Source of the DNA: Chloroflexota bacterium | GTDB lineage: Bacteria; Chloroflexota; Limnocylindria; QHBO01 | DNA length: 5,507 nt | Direction: 5' to 3' | NCBI GenBank assembly: GCA_005882055.1 | Contig: VBGQ01000048.1 | Location: 1 to 5,507, forward strand | Shown here: piece after piece, positions 1 to 5,500 of the stretch | Numbering within the stretch: position 1 is the stretch's first letter | Layout: every line of letters starts with the position of its first letter | Position numbers and translations under genes: made by a program | The notes under the pieces: generated by a model | Seen by the model: only the letters and a program-made list of their open reading frames with translations | What the model was told of the DNA's origin: nothing | Database searches by the model: none

Positions 1-618
1 GTTGAGCACGATGCGCAGCAGGCTGGTGCCCGCCAGGCGGTCCGCGGTGGGGTCGACGGCGATGACGCCGAGGTACACGCCGGACGCAAGGAGGGCGACC
101 ACGACGGCCGCCCAGCCCCCTCGGCCCAGGGCGACGGCAACCGCGAGCAGGTCAAGGGTAAAGACGTACGGCGAGGCACCGTAGCCGGTAAGCAGTAGGA
201 GTGCGGCGGACAGCGCGACGGCAATCGCCACCTCTGCGGCGGTCGTCAGGTCGTTGCGCCAGCCGCGTGGCATGAGCTCGTGCAGCACGACCACGACCAC
301 CGCCGCCACTCCCCCGAGGCCGAAGATGATCGCCTGGTTGGCGCGATAGGCATCAGAGAGGCCCACGCCGACGAGCACCGCGGCAATCGTGATCCACCAC
401 AGCACGCGGACGACGCTCACCGACGCGCTCGCCGATGCACCGGCATGCGCTTCGGCCAGCTCGATCTCGGGGTCGTACTTTCCCTGGCCATTTTCGACGC
501 CGAATCCGGCGGAGGCGCTCGCGATGGAGCGCTCGCGGACGGCCGCGAGGGCCGCACCCAGCACGAGCAGGGTGCCGACGACGGCGGTGACGACGAGGAA
601 GATCAGGTCAGGTGGCAC
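1..618 (-). CDS. Multi-pass membrane protein, N-terminal part (possible sensor kinase membrane region), runs off left edge
   Basis: Reading the minus strand from a GTG at 618, the frame stays open for 206 codons to the window edge, so the C-terminus is missing. GTG 618 is the only ATG/GTG/TTG after the in-frame TGA at 663-661. The product begins with a transmembrane helix (about residues 5-26), then a polar, Ala/Ser-rich linker (about 28-68) with an acidic patch (KYDPEIELAEA). Further hydrophobic segments follow at about 70-88, 96-114, 128-145, 151-166 and 168-187. The order helix, LMPRGWRND loop, helix, LTGYGASPY, helix, GRGGW, helix resembles the multi-helix sensory region found ahead of the kinase domain in some bacterial histidine kinases. 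That match is from memory of the family pattern; no catalytic domain lies in the window. Codon use matches the neighbours. It is transcribed divergently from the LCP gene. No good Shine-Dalgarno is seen; a GGAG lies about 16 nt upstream, which is far. I am confident the frame is coding and unsure of the function. Confidence 0.75.
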   Translation of the reverse strand, partial: MPPDLIFLVVTAVVGTLLVLGAALAAVRERSIASASAGFGVENGQGKYDPEIELAEAHAGASASASVSVVRVLWWITIAAVLVGVGLSDAYRANQAIIFGLGGVAAVVVVVLHELMPRGWRNDLTTAAEVAIAVALSAALLLLTGYGASPYVFTLDLLAVAVALGRGGWAAVVVALLASGVYLGVIAVDPTADRLAGTSLLRIVLN

Positions 619-681
619 GGGTTCGGGTTGGGCACTCCGCCAACAGCTGCGGCGATGGCATCAGCGCCCGGCAGCCGGGCT

Positions 682-687
682 AGTCTA
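682..687 (-). promoter_or_regulatory. Weak candidate -10 box (TAGACT) for the leftward membrane gene
   Basis: On the minus strand TAGACT matches the -10 consensus at four of six positions and sits about 64 nt before the GTG start at 618. A TTG-starting hexamer (TTGCGC, plus positions 706-711) lies 18 nt upstream but matches the -35 consensus at only three positions. The site overlaps two CTAG tetramers one base apart (680-688). CTAG is generally scarce in bacterial genomes, but this alone is thin evidence. Confidence 0.2.
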
Positions 688-770
688 GGGTCCTGGGCGC
701 GGGTAGCGCAAAGGTACTAACCGAACCCATCCAACCAGCCGGCGCTCCTGCGCACCACATGCACCGGCGG

Positions 771-776
771 TATACT
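771..776 (+). promoter_or_regulatory. Candidate -10 box (TATACT) for the LCP operon
   Basis: TATACT matches the sigma-70-type -10 consensus TATAAT at five of six positions and stands out as an AT-rich island in GC-rich sequence. It lies 29 nt before the LCP start codon, which would give a leader of roughly 20-25 nt. It is flanked exactly by GGCGG (766-770) and CCGCC (777-781), a 5-bp inverted repeat that could bind a regulator or be chance. There is no recognisable -35 at the expected spacing, so support is limited. Confidence 0.35.
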
Positions 777-797
777 CCGCCCCGCCCCATCTCCGGC

Positions 798-802
798 AGG
801 AG
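798..802 (+). promoter_or_regulatory. Shine-Dalgarno AGGAG of the LCP gene
   Basis: AGGAG ends 3 nt before the ATG at 806. The spacing is shorter than usual, but no other start in the frame is better placed. No ATG, GTG or TTG occurs in frame in the roughly 95 nt upstream, so this site supports ATG 806. Confidence 0.55.
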
Positions 803-805
803 TCG

Positions 806-2317
806 ATGCAGGAGCAATCCCGCGCACGGTTCCCAGCTCTTGGCGCCGTGCTCTCGTTTCTCTTCCCCGGGCTCGGCCAGCTCTACTCGGGCCAGCCAAC
901 CATCGCCGCCATTCTCGCCGCGCCCGTGCTGCTCGTCGTCGCCGGCGGTATGGCCGCTTACCTGCTGGTCGCCGATCGTCTGCAGAGCGCGCTCTTCAAT
1001 ACCCAGTTCCTGACCACCCTTCTGGCCCTCGACCTCGCCCTGTTGATGTGGCGGCTGTTCGCGATCGCCCACGCCGGGCTGGCGCGCCCGGTGGAGGCGC
1101 CTGAGGCCACGGAGCGAGAGTTGCGGAAGAGCCCCGTCGCTTCCTCTCCCGGCCCGGGAGCCGCGTCCGCCGCGACGCTGTCCAGACCGCCGCAGGCGAT
1201 GCGTCGGCGTGGGTGGGAGGTCGCGGTGGTCGTGCTGCTGGTGATGCTGACCGTCGGGATGCACGCCTGGGCAGGCATCGTGCTCTCGCGCCTGGACCAG
1301 ACCCTGCACCAGGTCTTCGCGGGTGGCGTGCCGATCGCCTCGGGCGGCAGCAACCTGCCGCTGAACCAGCCGAACTACCACTGGGACGGCAAGCAGAGGA
1401 TCAACTTCCTGCTGCTCGGCATCGATTCGGACGCCAGCCGCTCGGAAGCCCTGACCGATACGATCCTGGTCGTCAGCATCGACCCGGTGAAGCACACCGC
1501 CGTCATGGTCTCCATCCCGCGCGACACCGGGTTCCTGCCGCTGCCCGACCGCCGGATCTTTGCGAATGGCCTTTACCCGGACAAGATCAACTCGCTGACG
1601 ACCGTGGCGAGCCAGAACCCGAAGCTGTGGTGCCCGGACCTGAGCGACCCTGCAGCCTGCGGCATCCGTACCCTGCAGCGCACCATCGGCCTCTATCTCG
1701 GCATCGACATCAACTACTACGCAACGGTGAACCTGAAGGGCTTCGCCGACCTGATCGACTCGCTCGGCGGCGTCCGCCTCTGCCTGAACGGCACGCTGAC
1801 CGATTCAACCTACAGCGGGCCAACCTGGCGTCCAAAGGTGGGGATCACGCTCCAGCCTGGCTGCCAGGTCTACGACGGCGCACATGCCCTCGCTTTCGCG
1901 CGGATCCGCAAGGGAACCCTCACCCTGCCCAACGGGACCGTCGAGGAGCAGAACGACTTCAAGCGAGCCGAGCGGCAACAGGAGCTCCTGGTGGCTCTCG
2001 GGGATCAAATCGCGAGATCGAACTGGGTCCTGCGACTCCCCGACATCCTGAATGCCATCGGGGAGACCGTGTCGACCGACTTTCCGCGGGGGGATGCCGG
2101 TAACCTTGCCAGCCTCATGCCTCTCGTCCTGCAGCGAAACATCACCAAGGTGGTGCTCGGCTACCCGGGGTACGTGGACCTCCCGACGCAGCCGCTCGTC
2201 AACTATCTCCTTGTCCCGAAGCGTGCGGCCATCCGCGCGGAGGACAAGAAGCTCTTCGGGGCGAACGGCCCGTTGAAGGGCTGGTACGCCGGCAGCAGCG
2301 CGCAGTTCCCACCTTGA
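806..2317 (+). CDS. LCP (LytR-CpsA-Psr) family wall-polymer ligase with N-terminal membrane module
   Basis: The 503-residue product is a membrane-anchored LCP protein. This family transfers polyprenyl-diphosphate-linked glycans to peptidoglycan or related acceptors outside the membrane. Residues 9-30 contain the motif PGLGQLYSGQ, typical of small TM2-like/DUF5683-like membrane hairpins. Helices follow at about 31-55 and 67-90, then a Pro/Ala/Ser linker (91-132), RRR (133-135) and a helix at about 137-160. The LCP domain covers about 199-450. Its motifs are LLLGIDS (D207), TDT (D218), SIPRDT (R239), KINS (260-263), VNLKGFADLIDSLGGV (308-323), YDGAHALAFARIRKG (R366, R368) and DFKRAERQQ (384-392). 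The Asp and Arg residues correspond to the metal- and pyrophosphate-binding residues known from Cps2A/TagT. The arginine normally just before the second Asp is replaced (L216). Four cysteines (276, 285, 326, 353) lie in the extracytoplasmic part. The gene appears to head an operon with the two genes that follow, the first starting 4 nt after its stop. The family call is very secure; the exact polymer is unknown. Confidence 0.95.
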   Translation: MQEQSRARFPALGAVLSFLFPGLGQLYSGQPTIAAILAAPVLLVVAGGMAAYLLVADRLQSALFNTQFLTTLLALDLALLMWRLFAIAHAGLARPVEAPEATERELRKSPVASSPGPGAASAATLSRPPQAMRRRGWEVAVVVLLVMLTVGMHAWAGIVLSRLDQTLHQVFAGGVPIASGGSNLPLNQPNYHWDGKQRINFLLLGIDSDASRSEALTDTILVVSIDPVKHTAVMVSIPRDTGFLPLPDRRIFANGLYPDKINSLTTVASQNPKLWCPDLSDPAACGIRTLQRTIGLYLGIDINYYATVNLKGFADLIDSLGGVRLCLNGTLTDSTYSGPTWRPKVGITLQPGCQVYDGAHALAFARIRKGTLTLPNGTVEEQNDFKRAERQQELLVALGDQIARSNWVLRLPDILNAIGETVSTDFPRGDAGNLASLMPLVLQRNITKVVLGYPGYVDLPTQPLVNYLLVPKRAAIRAEDKKLFGANGPLKGWYAGSSAQFPP

Positions 2318-2321
2318 ACCA

Positions 2322-2629
2322 GTGATCCGGCAGAGCTCGCTGAGTCTCCCGGTGGTCGCCAGGATGCCGGAGGTGAGCGTCACCGCCGTCGCGACGCTTC
2401 TCGCCCTGCTGGCCATCTGGGTTTCGCGCGTGTCGGTGCTTGGCTTCGGCGTGCTCGCCGCCCTGCTCCTCGCCGTCATCGGGTACGCGTCGATCCGTTG
2501 GCCTCGCGCCGTCCTCGTCCTCGTCGCGATGAGCGCCATCCTGGATCGCTACGTCGTCGCTGGGCTCCTGCCCGCCTCGTACGGAGTGGCCACCCACGTC
2601 ACCTCCGAGACGCTCCTGGGCATCGTTGG
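2322..2629 (+). repeat. Direct repeat copy A: diverged copy of the polymerase 5' end
   Basis: This segment aligns without gaps to 3302-3609, offset by exactly 980 nt, from start codon to start codon. Hand count gives about 48 mismatches over 103 codons (about 84% identity). It includes a 50-nt perfect match at 2535-2584 versus 3515-3564. Homology ends after the shared GGCATCGTTGG. In codons 27-103 most differences are silent; only four change an amino acid. Confidence 0.95.
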
Positions 2630-3305
2630 GCGGTTATCCAACCAGGTCACCTTTCCATCCGCCGGGCTCGCGCGCGCCGTCACCGGGAGGAGCGCTGCCC
2701 TGCTGCTCCCACCGGGCGCCCGCCTGGCCGACGCGCCACCTCTCGACCCGCGGGCACGCAACCTGCTGTTCATCGGTGGGCTGCGGGTTCCCGCCCACGG
2801 CGGGCAGATCCTGCTGGAGGGAATGGCGCTGGCGAGGGATGCGGGACACATAGTCGAGCTGATCTGCGTCTGTCGTCCCGGCGAGGAGCCGACCGGCCAG
2901 CTGCCGGAATGGGTGCACGTCATGCACCTGGAGGGTCCCGCCGTCGACCAGCTCCTGCCCGGCGTGCTGGCGACCGTTACTCCCTACCTGCGAACGCCGT
3001 ATAACGACCTGGCCATGCCGATCAAGATCCCGGAATACGCGGGCTTCGCGCGACCCATGATCGTCACCGACATCACCGAGACGGCCCGTGTCGTCCGCGA
3101 GATGGGTAGTGGCCCGGTGGTCAGCGATACGAAGCAGGGGATCGCCGAAGGGATCGCGAAGGTGGTGACGGCTGCGCCGCAGGCGCTCGCCGAGTGGGGC
3201 CGGGCAGCACGAGCCTGGGCGGAGTCGAATACGTGGGACACGCGCGCAGCGCGGGTCCTGGAGCTGCTCGGCATCCCGGTCCAAGAGTCGGTACCGAACG
3301 GATGA
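2322..3305 (+). CDS. Chimeric protein: Wzy-type N-terminus fused to C-terminal half of a GT4-like glycosyltransferase
   Basis: This intact 327-codon frame starts at GTG 2322, 4 nt after the LCP stop; no Shine-Dalgarno is visible, so translation is probably coupled. Residues 1-103 match the start of the downstream polymerase in register (about 89 of 103 residues identical by hand count) and carry about three hydrophobic helices (18-34, 37-56, 61-83). From residue 104 similarity stops abruptly. Residues about 108-142 look like the interdomain part of a GT-B enzyme (VTFPSAGLARAV, then LLLPPGARL). Residues 146-318 look like the GT4 C-terminal Rossmann domain that binds the nucleotide-sugar donor: NLLFIGGL (147-154), HGGQILLEGMA (159-169), WVHVMHLEG (197-205), and PIKIPEYAGFARPMIVTDI (233-251) with E238. 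The usual N-terminal acceptor domain (about 170 residues) is absent. There is no stop or frameshift. It may be a recombination relic still translated to couple polymerase expression, or a working fusion. The domain calls are firm; the function is not. Confidence 0.85.
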   Translation: MIRQSSLSLPVVARMPEVSVTAVATLLALLAIWVSRVSVLGFGVLAALLLAVIGYASIRWPRAVLVLVAMSAILDRYVVAGLLPASYGVATHVTSETLLGIVGRLSNQVTFPSAGLARAVTGRSAALLLPPGARLADAPPLDPRARNLLFIGGLRVPAHGGQILLEGMALARDAGHIVELICVCRPGEEPTGQLPEWVHVMHLEGPAVDQLLPGVLATVTPYLRTPYNDLAMPIKIPEYAGFARPMIVTDITETARVVREMGSGPVVSDTKQGIAEGIAKVVTAAPQALAEWGRAARAWAESNTWDTRAARVLELLGIPVQESVPNG

Positions 3306-3609
3306 TGCGCCAGGGCTCGTTGAGCTTGCCGGGCGCCTCACGGCTGCCGGCGGTCAGCGTCACCGCGGTCGGGGTCGTGCTCGCTCTGCTCGCGATCTGG
3401 GTTTCGCGGGTGTCGGTGCTCGGATTCGGCGTGCTCGCCCTCCTGCTCCTCGCGGTCATCGCGTACGCCTCGATCCGTTGGCCGCGCGCCGTCCTCGTAC
3501 TGGTGGCCTTGAGTGCCATCCTGGATCGCTACGTCGTCGCTGGGCTCCTGCCCGCCTCGTACGGCGTGGCCACCCACATCACCTCCGAAACGCTTCTCGG
3601 CATCGTTGG
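3302..3609 (+). repeat. Direct repeat copy B: 5' end of the intact polymerase gene
   Basis: This is the partner of the repeat at 2322-2629 and lies in the complete polymerase gene. Identity rises along the segment: about 71% over codons 1-31, about 90% over codons 32-103 and about 94% over codons 72-103. The polymerase frame continues past the end of homology with further membrane helices, so this copy is the native context of the sequence. Confidence 0.95.
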
Positions 3610-4810
3610 CCTGGTCCTTGCGGCAAAGGCGTTGCGGGAAGAGCGCTTCTTCCCCGCGTTGCGCCATCCCGCCACAGCTTTCCTGTTGGCATTCGTCGTG
3701 CTGGCCGCGATCTCAACGCTCGTGAACCGGGCACCCATCGCCCAGGCCGCGGCCGGGATGATCTTCACGGTCGACGCCGTGGCGCTCTTCTACCTGGCGC
3801 GGATGGTCGGCTTCGACCTGCGGCAAGCGGTGGTCGCGGTCTCGGCCCTGCTGGCCATCCTGCTCGTCGCCTCGGTCCTCGCCGTTCTGCAGGCGCTGCT
3901 CGACCCGAACTTCCTTGGCCTGAACAGCCTGATTGGTCGTTTTGGAGAGCCGTATCGGCTTGCGTCGATCTTCGGAGATCCGAACGTGTTCGCCGCGCTC
4001 CTGTCGGCCAGCCTGCCATTCGCCATCTCCGCCGCTGTCCGGGCGCCTACCCCGCGGCAGCGCTGGTTCGCGGCCCCGCTCGTACTCCTCCTTTCCGTGG
4101 CGCTCTGGCTCACCTTCTCGCGCGGCGGCTGGCTGGGCATGCTCTTCGGATTCACCGTCGCCGGGCTGATCCTCGACCGGCGGGCCTGGCTGGTGGGCAT
4201 CGCTGCACTGGTGGTTGCCTTTGGCATCGTCTCAGTCATGCCGCGCAACCTCGCCGTCGCCAAGAGCAGCCACAAGGCGCAGAACCCGATCACCTCGACG
4301 CAGGAGCGCATCGGAACCGTAGGGCGTGGCGTGGACCTGCGCACGCTCTTTATCCTCAACGGCCTCCCCATCCTCGCCGATCATCCGCTCGTCGGCGTGG
4401 GCCCGGGAATGTACGGCGGCGCGGCGGCCGACATCTTCGGGACGCCGGTCTACGCCGACTACGGGACGAAGCAGCTGCTCAAGGGCGACCAGAAGACCGT
4501 CGACAATTTCTGGCTGCACCTCTTCGTCGAATTCGGCGTCTTGGGCGGCCTCGCCTTCGTCGGCATGCTGCTCACGATTGGCGTACCCCTGCTGAGACGC
4601 GCCGGCCGGGGCATGGGGTGGCGTCGTGTGGTGCTGTTCGGGATCGTCGCCGCATCCCTCGCGCTCATCGCGAACTCCGCAACCACGATGCTGCTGGAGG
4701 CCAACAGCGTGGCCTACGTCTTCTGGTTCCTGCTTGGGCTGGGGAGCATCCAGGCGGCAAGCCCGCGGTCAGAACTGCCTGCCTCGCAGGATCTGCCAGA
4801 GCGTCCGTAG
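3302..4810 (+). CDS. O-antigen ligase / Wzy-type polymerase family membrane protein
   Basis: The 502-residue product is a polytopic membrane protein with roughly 11-13 hydrophobic segments and the features of the Wzy_C/WaaL superfamily, which polymerises or transfers polyprenyl-linked glycans on the outer face of the membrane. Recognisable motifs are RLASIFGDPNVFA (219-231), LTFSRGGWLG (270-279), HPLVGVGPGMY (361-371) and DNFWLHLFVEFGVLGG (401-416). The large extracytoplasmic loop (about 314-405) holds many Arg, His and Lys residues, as expected for the catalytic loop. The frame is open further upstream to 3194. I chose ATG 3302 because it overlaps the previous stop as ATGA and aligns exactly with the start of the 2322 copy; ATG 3305 is the alternative. 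No Shine-Dalgarno is seen, which suits translational coupling. The hydrophilic C-terminal tail (490-502) is encoded inside the 3' end of the opposing sugar-transferase gene. Polymerase and ligase cannot be told apart from sequence alone. The family call is secure. Confidence 0.92.
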   Translation: MMRQGSLSLPGASRLPAVSVTAVGVVLALLAIWVSRVSVLGFGVLALLLLAVIAYASIRWPRAVLVLVALSAILDRYVVAGLLPASYGVATHITSETLLGIVGLVLAAKALREERFFPALRHPATAFLLAFVVLAAISTLVNRAPIAQAAAGMIFTVDAVALFYLARMVGFDLRQAVVAVSALLAILLVASVLAVLQALLDPNFLGLNSLIGRFGEPYRLASIFGDPNVFAALLSASLPFAISAAVRAPTPRQRWFAAPLVLLLSVALWLTFSRGGWLGMLFGFTVAGLILDRRAWLVGIAALVVAFGIVSVMPRNLAVAKSSHKAQNPITSTQERIGTVGRGVDLRTLFILNGLPILADHPLVGVGPGMYGGAAADIFGTPVYADYGTKQLLKGDQKTVDNFWLHLFVEFGVLGGLAFVGMLLTIGVPLLRRAGRGMGWRRVVLFGIVAASLALIANSATTMLLEANSVAYVFWFLLGLGSIQAASPRSELPASQDLPERP

Positions 4811-5488
4811 CACGATCTGAACGTCGACGAGGAACGACCGGTTCTTGATGTACTCCAGGTCGAGTGCAACCCCGTCGTCGAAGCTCAGCTTCCCCCATCC
4901 GCGCACCTGCCACAGGCCGGTCAGCCCCGGGACGACCGAGAGCCGGCGGAGGTGCCAGGGCTCGTAGACCTCAACCTCGTACGGGATGGGCGGCCGCGGG
5001 CCGACCACGCTCATCTCCCCGCGGAGGACGTTGATCAGCTGCGGCAGCTCGTCAAGGTGGCTGCGTCGCAGGAATCGGCCGACCCGCGTCACGCGCGGAT
5101 CCTGCTCGAGCGGGAGCCACGTGGAGCCTGCGGAGATGGCGGCTTCATCTCCGTCCGAGGGAGCGCCGCGAATCAGCTGCTCGACGTGACGGCGGTGGGT
5201 CTCCTGGTCGGCGGTGGCGTGCATGGTGCGGAACTTGTAGAGCATGAAGGTCCGCCCGCCGAGCCCGACGCGCTCTTGTCGGAACAGGACACTTCCCCGC
5301 GACTCCATGCGTATCGCTGCGGCGACGGCGAGCATCAGCGGCGAGGTCAGGATCAGCCCGACCGATGAGGCCATCACGTCCAGCGTGCGCTTCGCGAGCC
5401 GATACGGAGTTGGGGTGGGAGCCACGGCGATCTCCGGTACGCCGCCCTCCGCCTCGACCTCGCGGCTCGTGCGACTCACCTCCGTCAC
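4769..5488 (-). CDS. Polyprenyl-phosphate sugar phosphotransferase (bacterial sugar transferase family)
   Basis: The 239-residue product belongs to the bacterial sugar transferase family (PglC, WbaP C-terminal domain, ExoY). These enzymes start glycan assembly by moving a sugar-phosphate from a UDP-sugar to polyprenyl phosphate at the inner face of the membrane. After a variable N-terminus (1-30), residues 31-60 form the KRTLD-plus-hydrophobic helix that dips into the membrane as a re-entrant hairpin in PglC. Then come LFRQERVGLGGRTFMLYKFRTM (68-89), DPRVTRVGRFLRRSHLDELPQ (130-150) with the catalytic Asp-Glu dyad D146-E147, MSVVGPRP (159-166), PGLTGLWQVRG (187-197) and LDLEYIKNRS (209-218). 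The length fits the short, monotopic class without the WbaP four-helix extension. The start is taken as GTG 5488. The frame remains open to the right edge without another in-frame start codon, so a longer N-terminus cannot be excluded. The gene converges on the polymerase and overlaps it by 42 nt. The sugar is not predictable here. Confidence 0.95.
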   Translation of the reverse strand: MTEVSRTSREVEAEGGVPEIAVAPTPTPYRLAKRTLDVMASSVGLILTSPLMLAVAAAIRMESRGSVLFRQERVGLGGRTFMLYKFRTMHATADQETHRRHVEQLIRGAPSDGDEAAISAGSTWLPLEQDPRVTRVGRFLRRSHLDELPQLINVLRGEMSVVGPRPPIPYEVEVYEPWHLRRLSVVPGLTGLWQVRGWGKLSFDDGVALDLEYIKNRSFLVDVQIVLRTLWQILRGRQF

Positions 5489-5500
5489 AGCGGGGACGCG

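Larger units (their letters stand above)
619..805. other. Divergent intergenic region
   Basis: This 187-nt stretch separates the minus-strand membrane gene from the plus-strand LCP gene and is the only sizeable gap between genes in the window. It should hold both divergent promoters. Visible elements are a TATACT hexamer facing right at 771-776, a TAGACT hexamer facing left at 687-682 inside a CTAG-T-CTAG doublet (680-688), and a Shine-Dalgarno at 798-802. I see no tRNA, no clear terminator stem and no convincing small gene in it. Confidence 0.7.

Noticed and set aside
280..720. Open frame of 146 codons on the plus strand at the left
   Set aside because: The product is Asp/Arg/His-rich and lies opposite a frame that gives clean membrane helices on the minus strand, so it is a shadow.
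680..1495. Open frame of 271 codons on the minus strand opposite the LCP gene
   Set aside because: Its product is rich in Arg, Gly, Gln and His with no recognisable motif. It lies opposite a clear LCP gene and is the usual antisense shadow in GC-rich coding DNA.
1213..2103. Open frame of 296 codons on the plus strand within the LCP gene
   Set aside because: It is a second-frame shadow of the LCP domain with Arg/Pro-rich low-complexity composition.
2318..2321. Terminator or promoter between the LCP gene and the chimera
   Set aside because: Only 4 nt separate the genes, and no stem-loop or hexamer pair is visible.
3194..3301. Upstream extension of the polymerase frame to a start at 3194
   Set aside because: The 36 extra residues are Gly/Arg/Pro-rich and lie within the glycosyltransferase coding sequence. 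ATG 3302 is fixed by the ATGA overlap and by alignment with the start of the 2322 copy.
2322..3609. Chimera as a simple assembly artefact
   Set aside because: A collapsed or misjoined repeat would give near-identical copies. Here they differ by about 16% with mostly silent changes, and the frame is intact. Read mapping would still be needed to exclude it fully.
3478..4848. Open frame of 456 codons on the plus strand overlapping the polymerase
   Set aside because: The product is Arg/Ala/Gly-rich with no membrane segments or motifs and is out of frame with the strongly supported polymerase.
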